The notes below the pieces were generated by a model. The model did no database searches, was not told the origin of the DNA, and saw nothing but the letters and a program-made list of their open reading frames with translations. This document shows positions 7,026-15,123 of a DNA stretch of 64,000 nt, in pieces; position 1 is the first letter of the stretch; each line of letters begins with the position of its first letter. The position numbers and the translations under genes are program-made. Source of the stretch: DTU052 sp050951725 (GTDB lineage: Bacteria > Bacillota > Syntrophomonadia > Syntrophomonadales > DTU052); NCBI GenBank assembly GCA_050951725.1, contig JBMNJO010000011.1, forward strand, positions 1 to 64,000, written 5' to 3'.

Positions 7026-7400
7026 ATGGAAAGCGTATCGAATGCAAATAAATTGGAATCAATAAAAGCCCTACAATCGGCAATCAGTAAATCCGAAAAG
7101 GCCCTGGCTCAGATGAAACAGAAAGGCGCAAATACTACCTTGTTGGAGAGACGGCTCCAAGCCCTGTACATCGGCCTGGCCATGCTGGAGAAAGCTTGGA
7201 ATCAAAAGCCCCATCACCACGATCATGAAGAATTGGCAGAAGCTCGCAATGTTCTTATCGGTTTACTCCCATCAATCGAAAGCATTTTTGCCAGGTCAAA
7301 GGCGGGCAGTCCGCAAAGGACGCTCTTGGAGAGAAGAATCAAAGCATTGGAACTGGCTGTGCAAGCGATTGATGATTTTTCAAACCGATCCGATCGATAG
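7026..7400 (+). CDS. Hypothetical helical protein with internal duplication
   Basis: A 124-residue, probably all-helical protein. Two halves repeat a pattern ending in LLERRLQALYIGLAMLEKAW (about residues 38-57) and LLERRIKALELAVQAIDDF (about 100-118), so it looks like a tandem duplication of a two-helix unit. The linker is histidine-rich (KPHHHDHEE). There is no signal or membrane segment. The ribosome site is weak (GAAGCGAGGA). No family is recognised. The gene lies just outside the prophage terminator. Confidence 0.5.
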   Translation: MESVSNANKLESIKALQSAISKSEKALAQMKQKGANTTLLERRLQALYIGLAMLEKAWNQKPHHHDHEELAEARNVLIGLLPSIESIFARSKAGSPQRTLLERRIKALELAVQAIDDFSNRSDR

Positions 7401-7461
7401 GGCTTTACGTGGGAACTGAAGAAAAATGCACCGATAGTAAAGGTCAAGAACAAGTACTCAT

Positions 7462-7487
7462 GGGGCGAGATGCAGACTCGCCCCTTT
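7462..7487 (+). terminator. Terminator-like hairpin
   Basis: GGGGCGAG (7462-7469) pairs with CTCGCCCC (7477-7484) over a 7-nt loop and is followed by TTTAATATT. It lies 61 nt after the 7026 gene. The T-run is short. Confidence 0.6.
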
Positions 7488-7513
7488 AATATTGGGTAGG
7501 CATCAGTAAGCGT

Positions 7514-7657
7514 TCACACCAAGCATAAAATCGAGGCCTGTTTCAGTCTTCGAATTCCTTGAACATATTCCAGCTGATCGTCTTTCGGATCCACGTAACA
7601 GTGTGCCATCGGTGTTGAGGCCGGCCAGAATCCAACCTCAGTTGATCCATCAGTCAC
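7514..7657 (-). CDS. Possible 47-aa orphan gene or gene fragment
   Basis: On the minus strand a frame from GTG (7655-7657) to TGA (7514-7516) encodes a protein-like composition, for example EVGFWPASTPMAHCYVD and DDQLEYVQGIRRLKQA. There is no good ribosome site, and an in-frame TAA lies upstream. It may be the remnant of a longer gene. The rest of the 7401-7777 gap shows only the hairpin at 7462 and nothing else I can support. Confidence 0.25.
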   Translation of the reverse strand: MTDGSTEVGFWPASTPMAHCYVDPKDDQLEYVQGIRRLKQASILCLV

Positions 7658-7777
7658 CTCTAAACCGGATTTCAGTACTTAATTGTGACTTACAACAGTA
7701 AATATATGCAGGACAAGTTTCGAACGGCTTAAACGTTTGCAGGCCGGAAATAATATGAAAAACGTGGGAGGAATAAC

Positions 7778-7951
7778 ATGGACCCGATGGCCAAAGCAGC
7801 AGCTAATCTGCTTTCCAAGCGTCTTTCTTCCTTACAGGAGGAACTAGAGGAAAAACTGAACCGCCCCCATAACTCTGGCATGCTGGAGGATCTTCGCACT
7901 CTGAACGAGAGTATAAGACAGCTCAGGGACCGGCTGGATAAATTAAAGTAG
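7778..7951 (+). CDS. Small coiled-coil protein
   Basis: A 57-residue frame from ATG 7778, 5 nt after GGGAGGA, to TAG 7949-7951. The sequence is a leucine-rich helix pair: AKAAANLLSKRLSSLQEELE, then LEDLRTLNESIRQLRDRLDK, with heptad-like spacing that suggests a coiled coil. No family recognised. The strong ribosome site and codon usage like its neighbours support expression. Confidence 0.6.
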   Translation: MDPMAKAAANLLSKRLSSLQEELEEKLNRPHNSGMLEDLRTLNESIRQLRDRLDKLK

Positions 7952-8020
7952 AAGAATCATCGTGCTGTGAAAGGGGAGAATTTATATTCTGACGGGCTTA
8001 TTTGGTTGCAACCGCCATGC

Positions 8021-9262
8021 TCACAAGCTGTCATTTGGGTTGAGCATGGGTTTTCCGGCCTCAACCAGTGTCTTATTGCCCACCAGGAAGAATCCCTGTA
8101 TGAATAACAATACCCCGGTCCCAATAAGCAGCCATTCGATTCTGACGATGTCAGCCAGTGGTCCGAACACCAGCATTCCCAAGGGCATCATAACACTGGA
8201 GATCATGCCCAGAACTCCAAATACCCGCCCCAAAAAATCCTCTTCCACCTTTTCCTGCAGCAAAACTGTGGCTGGTGTGTTGAAAAACGGTATGCTAATA
8301 CCGGTTATACCCATGAAAAAGAGGTAAATCCAGAAGTTTGGTATAACCCCCAGGGCAAAGGTGCAGAACCCAAAGATCAGGAAGGCCAGAGTCATGGTGT
8401 GAACCCTGTTTTTAAACCCGCCCCAGACAGCTATAGTTATGCCCCCTAACATCATGCCGACTGAAAAGAGGACTTCAATAGCGGTAAGACGCCAGACATC
8501 ATCACCGAAACTGCGGGCTACCTGTAGGGGAGTCAGAAATGAGGCCGGTGCCGCCAGTATAAAGAATACGGCACAGAATATAAAGAAACTCTTGATATAC
8601 TTGTGATTATTGATATAAGCAGCGCCCTCACGCATATCGGCGAAATAGCCTGATGCCTGCTTATTTAAGGCTTTGGCGTGAACCGGGACCTTAAGAAACA
8701 CCAGCAGTATAAAAATTGCAATGGCGGCGGTAACAACATCTATGAAAAATATAGTTTCTATGGTAGCCATGGTGAGGAGTGCGCCGCTGGCCATTGGGGA
8801 TACCAGTGATACCAGTGATTCTATACTGGTCATGGTCGCATTAACCTTGGTGAGCATGTCTCCCGATACCATTTGGGGAAGGAAAGCTCCTATCGTCGGT
8901 AATTGAACTCCAGACCCGAAGGCGCGAATGGCCATTACCACGAAAAGCAGCCAAAGCTCATCGTATCCCATAAGAAAGAGTATGGCCAGAATAAGTGTAG
9001 CTATGGCGATAAAGGAATCTGCCAGGATGATAAGGTTTTTGCGGTTGAACCGGTCAGCCCATACCCCGGCGAATGGAGAAATAAAGAAGGTTGGCAGAAA
9101 GCCGCAGATAATCGCCAGGGTCATCATTATACCCGACTTCGTGCTCAATGTTATATGCCACATAATTGCATACTGAACCAGATAGGATCCAAAGAGTGAT
9201 ATGGTCTGGCCCGCCAAGAACAGGATGATGTTTTGGTTCCAGCCTTTGTGGGTAATCTGCAC
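8021..9262 (-). CDS. MFS efflux transporter (macrolide-exporter-like, DHA3 type)
   Basis: A 413-residue integral membrane protein with about 12 hydrophobic segments. The loop DRFNRKNLIILAD (about residues 69-81) matches MFS motif A, and the N-terminal FLAGQTISLFGS pattern is shared with Mef-type macrolide exporters and related DHA3 drug efflux proteins. It would exchange protons for a small toxic compound; the substrate cannot be read from sequence. It is a single gene on the minus strand, diverging from the purine operon across about 250 nt. Confidence 0.85.
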   Translation of the reverse strand: MQITHKGWNQNIILFLAGQTISLFGSYLVQYAIMWHITLSTKSGIMMTLAIICGFLPTFFISPFAGVWADRFNRKNLIILADSFIAIATLILAILFLMGYDELWLLFVVMAIRAFGSGVQLPTIGAFLPQMVSGDMLTKVNATMTSIESLVSLVSPMASGALLTMATIETIFFIDVVTAAIAIFILLVFLKVPVHAKALNKQASGYFADMREGAAYINNHKYIKSFFIFCAVFFILAAPASFLTPLQVARSFGDDVWRLTAIEVLFSVGMMLGGITIAVWGGFKNRVHTMTLAFLIFGFCTFALGVIPNFWIYLFFMGITGISIPFFNTPATVLLQEKVEEDFLGRVFGVLGMISSVMMPLGMLVFGPLADIVRIEWLLIGTGVLLFIQGFFLVGNKTLVEAGKPMLNPNDSL

Positions 9263-9513
9263 GTTTAACTCCCCGTTATAATCGTTTCTTATTGGATGGC
9301 CAGATTTTGACAGAGTATCTCTCCTAGTATACCAACAATCTGCTGGATTACACTACCATTGCCGCGGTCTTGCGGATGGAGAGTATCTGCGTTTAGTTGA
9401 TGGTGAAACACAAAGGGTGTCGGCAAAATCAGGTTGGTGATAGGGCTGTAAAAAAGAAAAAACGGCGTTGCCTGATTCCGCATTAACTGCTTTAAATTCA
9501 ACTATAACCGTTG

Positions 9514-9542
9514 TTGACAGGGTCAACCCTGTTTGCTACTAT
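9514..9542 (+). promoter_or_regulatory. Purine operon promoter with palindrome in the spacer
   Basis: A perfect -35 TTGACA (9514-9519), a 17-nt spacer and a -10 TACTAT (9537-9542) preceded by an extended TGC. A 16-bp perfect dyad, ACAGGGT-CA-ACCCTGT (9517-9532), covers the end of the -35 and most of the spacer. Transcription would start near 9549, just before the riboswitch. The dyad could bind a repressor; it does not resemble the Bacillus PurBox. Confidence 0.7.
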
Positions 9543-9552
9543 CAGGTCAGAA

Positions 9553-9703
9553 ACCAAAATAGGCGAAAGTGTGCCTAGGGTTCCGTGCGTTATGCAGACT
9601 GGTCCAAGTGGCGCAGGCGCGCAGCAAAGCGCTACACCGATGGGGAAAAAGCCCGGACGGGGAGGTTTCGCGAGACTAAGCGAACCTGCCAGCCCGGGTT
9701 AAT
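9553..9703 (+). ncRNA. ykkC-class riboswitch, probably PRPP-sensing (subtype 2b)
   Basis: The 5' part contains the ykkC hallmark CTAGGGTTCCG (9575-9585), followed by GACTGGTCC (about 9598-9605) and a 3' part with CCCGGACGGGGAGG (9652-9665) and a closing CCCGGG near 9693-9698. The ykkC scaffold has guanidine, ppGpp, PRPP and other subtypes. The PRPP subtype is the one found before de novo purine genes, as here, and activates them when PRPP is plentiful (family knowledge). No clear T-run terminator follows, so control may act by another route. Subtype is inferred from context, not from ligand-site residues. Confidence 0.82.
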
Positions 9704-9724
9704 TAATTTACTAGGAGTGGTATC

Positions 9725-10252
9725 GTGGCCAAGGTGGCAATTCTTATGGGAAGTGACTCCGATCTGGCGATTATGAAGGATGCGGCGCAAATCCTGAAGC
9801 AGTTCGAGGTAGAGTATGAGGTGGCAATCCTGTCAGCCCATCGTTTGCCGAAAGAGACGACTAACTTCGCTCTGGGGGCTGAGAAAAGAGGGATCAAGGT
9901 GATAATTGCCGGCGCAGGAGGAGCGGCTCACCTGGCCGGAGTAATCGCTGCCAACACGACAATTCCGGTGATCGGGGTACCGATCATGTCGACGGCTATG
10001 GGCGGGGTTGATGCTCTCTATTCAACCGTGCAGATGCCCAAGGGGGTTCCGGTAGCAACGGTGGCCATTAATGGTGCTGCCAACGCCGGTCTCCTGGCGA
10101 TCAGCATCCTGGCCCTGGGGGACCCCGGATTGAGCAGGAAGATCAAAGAATACCGGGCGAAACTGGCTGAAGAGGTGCGCAACAAGGGAATGCGACTTGT
10201 TGACTTGGGTATAGAGGGTTATATGCTGCAGAAGGGCGGTAATAAAAAGTGA
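9725..10252 (+). CDS. purE: N5-carboxyaminoimidazole ribonucleotide mutase
   Basis: This 175-residue class I PurE converts N5-CAIR to CAIR in de novo purine synthesis. Signature segments are GSDSD (residues 9-13), SAHR (38-41) and GAGGAAHL (63-70). GTG 9725 lies 7 nt after TAGGAG. It is the first gene after the riboswitch; its stop overlaps the purB start. No purK is seen in the operon, so CO2 fixation onto AIR may use purK elsewhere or be non-enzymatic. Confidence 0.96.
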   Translation: MAKVAILMGSDSDLAIMKDAAQILKQFEVEYEVAILSAHRLPKETTNFALGAEKRGIKVIIAGAGGAAHLAGVIAANTTIPVIGVPIMSTAMGGVDALYSTVQMPKGVPVATVAINGAANAGLLAISILALGDPGLSRKIKEYRAKLAEEVRNKGMRLVDLGIEGYMLQKGGNKK

Positions 10253-11544
10253 TTGAGCGGTATACCTTACCGGAGATGGGCGAAATCTGGTCGGAACAGA
10301 CCAAGCTCAGCAACTGGTTAAAGATCGAGATTTTGGCCTGCGAAGGGTGGGGCAAGCTGGGTGCCATACCATCCCCGGCTCTGGACAATATCAGGAGCAA
10401 GGCAGATTTTGAGCTGGCCCGGGTTAAAGAGATCGAAGCAGAGGTAAGGCATGATGTTATCGCTTTTCTTACTAATGTTGCAGAATATGTGGGGGAGGAT
10501 TCCCGGTACATACACATGGGGCTTACCTCCTCTGATTTACTGGATACCAGCCTGGCTCTGCAGCTGCGCGATTCCTGTGATCAGTTACTTAAACGAATGT
10601 ACCGATTGCGGGAGGTTTTGGGTGCCAGGGCCAAAGAGCACAGGTACACCCTGATGATGGGCCGTACCCATGGGGTTCATGCCGAGCCTATCACCTTCGG
10701 CCTGAAGATGGCGGTATGGTACACAGAGGTCGAGCGCCATATCGAACGCATAACCCGGGCCCGGGAGGCAGTCTCCTACGGCCAGATCTCCGGGGCGGTA
10801 GGAACCCTGGCTAATGTTGATCCAGTGGTGGAACAGCATGTTTGCGAACAGTTGGGGTTAAAACCCTGTAAAATATCCACTCAGATAATTCAACGGGACC
10901 GTCATGCAGAATACCTGAATACACTGGCACTGGTGGCCAGCTCGCTGGAGAAGATGGCGACAGAAATCAGGAACCTGCAGCGGACCGAGATCAGAGAGGT
11001 CGAAGAGCCCTTCTACTCGGGACAAAAAGGTTCTTCAGCCATGCCTCACAAGCGCAATCCGATGATGAGTGAGCGGGTAACCGGACTGTCCCGGGTAATC
11101 CGCAGTAATGCCATGGTCGGTCTGGAAAACGTAGCCCTGTGGCACGAACGCGACCTGACCCATTCCTCAGCCGAGCGGGTGGTCCTCCCGGACAGCTCCA
11201 TCCTGCTCGACTATATCCTGGACCGGTTTATTCGGATTATGGAGGGCCTGGTGGTAAACAGCGACAATATGAGAACCAACCTGGAAGCTACCATGGGGGT
11301 GGTGTTTTCCCAACAGGTGCTGCTGGCCCTGATTGAAAAAGGCTTTCTTCGTGAGGACGCATACCGGGTGGTTCAGGAGGCGGCTATGGATTCCTGGCAC
11401 CGCCGGATTCCCTTCAAGGTGCTTCTCCAGGAAAACGAGCAGATTAAAGCAATCATGTCGGAGAAGGAACTGGAAGCATTGTTTGATTACTCCTACCACC
11501 TAAAAAATGTAGACTATCTCTTCGCCCGCTGCGGTCTCGATTAG
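10249..11544 (+). CDS. purB: Adenylosuccinate lyase
   Basis: This 431-residue enzyme of the fumarase/aspartase superfamily releases fumarate from SAICAR and from adenylosuccinate. The signature loop SSAMPHKRNP (about residues 263-272), the TSSD motif (about 93-96) and the GRTHG motif (about 138-142) are present. The GTG start overlaps the purE stop by 4 nt. In the common Gram-positive order purC, S, Q and L would follow here; instead a gap with a remnant follows. Confidence 0.96.
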   Translation: MIERYTLPEMGEIWSEQTKLSNWLKIEILACEGWGKLGAIPSPALDNIRSKADFELARVKEIEAEVRHDVIAFLTNVAEYVGEDSRYIHMGLTSSDLLDTSLALQLRDSCDQLLKRMYRLREVLGARAKEHRYTLMMGRTHGVHAEPITFGLKMAVWYTEVERHIERITRAREAVSYGQISGAVGTLANVDPVVEQHVCEQLGLKPCKISTQIIQRDRHAEYLNTLALVASSLEKMATEIRNLQRTEIREVEEPFYSGQKGSSAMPHKRNPMMSERVTGLSRVIRSNAMVGLENVALWHERDLTHSSAERVVLPDSSILLDYILDRFIRIMEGLVVNSDNMRTNLEATMGVVFSQQVLLALIEKGFLREDAYRVVQEAAMDSWHRRIPFKVLLQENEQIKAIMSEKELEALFDYSYHLKNVDYLFARCGLD

Positions 11545-11617
11545 GAGGCTGGTAAGCCAGGGAGGGTATACCTTATGAAACTCTCCCGCCACAAAGGGGA
11601 AGCAGCTTGGTGTGTAA

Positions 11618-11931
11618 AAGGATTCTGCGCGTAAGCGGAAAGACTCCGGTGGAGTCACGTTCTCCGGACTCCCGGACGGACACCTGTATTCCCTCGCAGG
11701 GTGCCATCAGCCGGAAAAGGGGATCTTTAACAAGTGGGGGCTTGATGCCGCCATAATTGGTCATATTACTGATGACGGTTTCTTCCCGGTTACGAAAGAG
11801 ACCGGTGGCAGAAGGATTCCGATCACAGTGATTGGAGATGTAACAGCGAAAAGCCTGCTGCTCGAGCAGGCAGGTCAGATTTTGATTGATGAGGATGTTA
11901 AGGATGTGGCAATTTGGCAGGGGGCGATTAA
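11618..11931 (+). pseudogene. Remnant of purL between purB and purF
   Basis: The 387 nt between purB and purF hold no intact gene. One frame is open from 11618 but has no usable start. At 11708-11779 it reads QPEKGIFNKWGLDAAIIG followed by HITDDG, which resembles the middle of PurL (FGAM synthase II; typical ...IFxKWGLDAAVIG.VTDDG). Upstream, KDSGGVTFS is weakly like the PurL segment RDGIHGATFAS. The rest of the frame (RIPITVIGDVTAKSLLLE) is not recognisable. An ATG at 11575 with a ribosome site gives only 19 codons. I read this as a scar of a deletion that removed purC-S-Q-L. Confidence 0.45.
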
Positions 11932-13371
11932 ATGTGCCATGAGTTTGATAAACATTGGCGGGATGAATGCGGGGTCTTTGGAATCTACCTGCAGGATTCC
12001 TCCGGGCCCAATGAGGCGGCCCGTGACACGTTCTTCGGGCTGTATGCCTTGCAGCACCGGGGGCAGGAAAGTGCAGGGATTGCGGTCAGCAACGGGCAGG
12101 AGATAGTCCTGCACAAGGCAATGGGGCTGGTCTCGGAGGTGTTCTCTCCTGATGTACTGAAGGGCCTCATGGGAAATCTGGCTATCGGGCATGTGCGGTA
12201 TTCCACTACCGGTTCCAGTCATGCAGTTAATGCACAGCCCTTGGTGTTTCGGTATCTGAAGGGGATGATTGCCCTGGCCCACAATGGTAACCTGGTAAAC
12301 GCCGGAGAGCTGCGCCTCCGCCTGGCCAACTTCGGTTCGGTCTTCCAAACCACCACCGATACTGAGATCATCGTTAACCTGCTGGCCCGCTATGGACGGG
12401 ACAGCCTGGAAAATGCCCTGGCCAAGAGCATGATCGACATCAAGGGTGCCTATGCTCTGATTATAATGACGGAGAACAAGCTGATCGGGATGCGGGATCC
12501 CCTGGGAATAAGGCCGTTGTGCCTGGGAAAAAGGGAGGACGGCTATCTGCTGGCCTCGGAGTCCTGCGCTTTTTATACGGTGGGTGCGGAGTTTGTACGC
12601 GACATCGAACCTGGCGAAATTGTGGTTATTGATGAGAATGGAATTAAGTCCCTTAATCCTTTAAGCCAGGAACAGAGGGCACACTGCGTCTTTGAGTATG
12701 TGTACCTGGCGAGGCCCGACAGCATGATAGACAGTATCAACGTGAACCGTTTTCGCCGCTCTATGGGCCACCAGTTGGCCCGGGAGATGAACGTTGAAGC
12801 TGATATTGTTATTGCGGTACCGGATTCCGGAACCTCAGCGGCCCTGGGGTTTGCCGAGGAATCTGGGATCAAGTTCGAGGAAGGACTGATTAAGAACCGA
12901 TATATTGGCCGCACCTTCATCCAGCCCAGTCAGAAGATGCGCGACCTGGGAGTGCGGCTGAAACTGAATCCGGTGGAAGAAGCGGTAAGGGGCAAGCGGG
13001 TTATTATGGTGGATGACTCCATTGTACGCGGCACCACCAGCAAGAAGATTGTAAAGATGCTCAGAGAAGCGGGAGCGACTGAGGTTCATATGGCGGTGGC
13101 CTCACCTCCGACCCAGTACTCATGTTTTTATGGAATCGATACCTCAGCTCGTGAAGAGTTGATCGCTGCCAAAATGGATGTGGAAGGAATAAGGACGTTT
13201 ATCGGCGCCGACAGTCTGCATTATTTATCGCTGGAAGGATTGTTTGCAGCGGCCAACCGGAATGCAGTTGACTTCTGTGCGGCCTGCTTTACCGGGAATT
13301 ATCCAGTATCGATTCCTGATACCGGATTAGAGGGCAAGAACAGTCTCGAAAAGATGAAAGGGGGATGTTAA
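11932..13371 (+). CDS. purF: Amidophosphoribosyltransferase
   Basis: This 479-residue enzyme catalyses the first committed purine step, making phosphoribosylamine from PRPP and glutamine. A 12-residue propeptide precedes the catalytic Cys13 (DE|CGVFGIY) of the N-terminal Ntn glutaminase domain. The PRPP-binding segment is VIMVDDSIVRGTTSKK (about residues 355-370). Cysteines in CFYGIDTS and FCAACFTG suggest the oxygen-sensitive 4Fe-4S type found in Bacillus PurF. ATG 11932 follows AGGGGG at 7 nt. Confidence 0.96.
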   Translation: MCHEFDKHWRDECGVFGIYLQDSSGPNEAARDTFFGLYALQHRGQESAGIAVSNGQEIVLHKAMGLVSEVFSPDVLKGLMGNLAIGHVRYSTTGSSHAVNAQPLVFRYLKGMIALAHNGNLVNAGELRLRLANFGSVFQTTTDTEIIVNLLARYGRDSLENALAKSMIDIKGAYALIIMTENKLIGMRDPLGIRPLCLGKREDGYLLASESCAFYTVGAEFVRDIEPGEIVVIDENGIKSLNPLSQEQRAHCVFEYVYLARPDSMIDSINVNRFRRSMGHQLAREMNVEADIVIAVPDSGTSAALGFAEESGIKFEEGLIKNRYIGRTFIQPSQKMRDLGVRLKLNPVEEAVRGKRVIMVDDSIVRGTTSKKIVKMLREAGATEVHMAVASPPTQYSCFYGIDTSAREELIAAKMDVEGIRTFIGADSLHYLSLEGLFAAANRNAVDFCAACFTGNYPVSIPDTGLEGKNSLEKMKGGC

Positions 13372-14409
13372 GTGAGCAGTAAAGGTATGGATTATCGCCA
13401 GGCCGGGGTGGACATAGATGAGGCTGATCGCGCGGTAGACTTGATATCCTCCCTGGTCAGCTCCACCCGGCGACCCGGGGTTTTGTCTGATATCGGCGGA
13501 TTTGCAGGCTTCTTCCGCCTGGATACCGAACGTTATCCACAGCCGGTACTGATATCAGGTACTGACGGGGTAGGGACCAAGCTGAAGGTTGCCCAGATGG
13601 CCGGGGTTCATGATACAGTAGGCATAGATCTGGTCGCCATGTGTGTAAATGATATTCTGGTCAGCGGGGCTGAGCCTCTGTTCTTCCTGGATTACCTGGC
13701 CGTGGGGAAGCTGATACCGGAAAGGGTCCAGGAGATTGTAAAAGGAGTGGCCGAGGGCTGTAAACAGGCCGGTTGTGCCCTGATAGGCGGAGAAACCGCA
13801 GAGATGCCCGGATTTTATCAGGAGGATGAATACGACCTGGCGGGTTTTGCGGTCGGGGTGGCCAATCAGGATCAGATTGTGACCGGTCAAGGCACGGCCC
13901 GGGGTGATGTTATTATCGGCCTGGCTTCCTCCGGCTTGCATTCCAATGGTTATTCGCTGGTACGGAAGATAATGTTTGAAAAAGCCGGCTTTAAACCGGA
14001 GCGGCACCTGGATGCCCTGGGCAAAAGCCTGGGGGAGGAGCTCCTAACACCTACCCGGATCTACGTAAAAAGCGTTCTGGAACTCATGAAGACTGTAGAG
14101 GTTAAGGCTATGGCCCACATAACCGGAGGAGGTATCCCCGGAAACCTTAAACGGGTTATTCCGACGGGACTGGAGGCCCGCATTGCGGCCTCAGCATGGA
14201 CCCCCCCACCGGTATTCAGGCTCTTGGCCGATTTGGGACAGGTAGAGTCCCCGGAAATGTTCCGGACCTTCAATATGGGAATAGGGTTCATCCTGACAGT
14301 CAATGCGTCTGAGGCGGAAAAATCCCTTTCAGTCCTGAAGAGGATGGGTGAAATTCCGTTTGTTCTCGGGGAGGTCAGTCCCGGGGAGCGGGGGGTTGTG
14401 ATTGATTGA
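13372..14409 (+). CDS. purM: Phosphoribosylformylglycinamidine cyclo-ligase (AIR synthetase)
   Basis: A 345-residue ATP-dependent enzyme that closes the imidazole ring from FGAM to AIR. Characteristic segments are GTDGVGTKLKVAQ (about residues 63-75), GGETAEMPG (about 139-147) and HITGGGIPGNLKR (about 248-260). The GTG start directly follows the purF stop, with GAAAGGGGG upstream. Its substrate FGAM would need PurL/Q/S, which are missing from this operon. Confidence 0.95.
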   Translation: MSSKGMDYRQAGVDIDEADRAVDLISSLVSSTRRPGVLSDIGGFAGFFRLDTERYPQPVLISGTDGVGTKLKVAQMAGVHDTVGIDLVAMCVNDILVSGAEPLFFLDYLAVGKLIPERVQEIVKGVAEGCKQAGCALIGGETAEMPGFYQEDEYDLAGFAVGVANQDQIVTGQGTARGDVIIGLASSGLHSNGYSLVRKIMFEKAGFKPERHLDALGKSLGEELLTPTRIYVKSVLELMKTVEVKAMAHITGGGIPGNLKRVIPTGLEARIAASAWTPPPVFRLLADLGQVESPEMFRTFNMGIGFILTVNASEAEKSLSVLKRMGEIPFVLGEVSPGERGVVID

Positions 14410-14474
14410 ACTCCCCCATACCCGGCTTTAGGCGTTATTTCTGATACACGGGGGAAAGAAGGGGTAATTGCAGA

Positions 14475-15122
14475 GTGATTAGAGTGATGCCCCGGCCGGT
14501 ACCACAGCTCAGGCTGGCGGTCCTGGCTTCGGGAAGAGGTTCGAATTTTGAGGCCATACAAAATGAGATAGAGAACCAGCGGTTGCCAGCAGTTATAAGG
14601 GTGGTGATCTCTGATAAAGAAAATGCCCCAGTGCTGGAAAAAGCTCGCCAAAGGGGCATTTCCACCTGCCACATAAACCCCGGCCAATTTGCCGACCGGC
14701 GACTTTATGAGCAGGAGTTGGTCAGGGTTTGTGAAGAATATAAGGTTGATCTGGTGGTTCTGGCCGGATACATGCGTATCCTGGGTGAAACCTTTGTCGG
14801 GTCATTCCCCTGGAGGATAATAAACATACACCCGGCTCTGCTCCCGTCTTTCCCGGGGCTAAATGCCCAGCGGCAGGCCCTGGAGTACGGGGTGCGCTAC
14901 AGCGGGTGTACGGTCCATTTTGTAGACCTGGGGGTTGATAGAGGCCCGATCATTCTCCAGGCGGTGGTCCCGGTTAATCCGGATGATGACGAAGAGTCTC
15001 TTTCAGAGCGGATTCTTAAGGAGGAGCACCGGCTGTTACCCCAGGCAGTAAAGCTGATCGCCGAGGGACGCCTGGAGCTTAATGGCCGACAGGTAACCAT
15101 ATTACCAGAGGAGGTAGTCTGA
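14475..15122 (+). CDS. purN: Phosphoribosylglycinamide formyltransferase
   Basis: A 215-residue formyl-THF-dependent GAR transformylase. The N-terminal loop is LASGRGSNFEAI. The catalytic triad region lies in NIHPALLPSFPG (Asn and His) and DLGVDRGPII (Asp). GTG 14475 or ATG 14487 could start it. A hairpin-prone CCCCC...GGGGG stretch (14412-14465) separates it from purM. It is followed almost directly by purH. Confidence 0.95.
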   Translation: MIRVMPRPVPQLRLAVLASGRGSNFEAIQNEIENQRLPAVIRVVISDKENAPVLEKARQRGISTCHINPGQFADRRLYEQELVRVCEEYKVDLVVLAGYMRILGETFVGSFPWRIINIHPALLPSFPGLNAQRQALEYGVRYSGCTVHFVDLGVDRGPIILQAVVPVNPDDDEESLSERILKEEHRLLPQAVKLIAEGRLELNGRQVTILPEEVV

Positions 15123-15123
15123 T

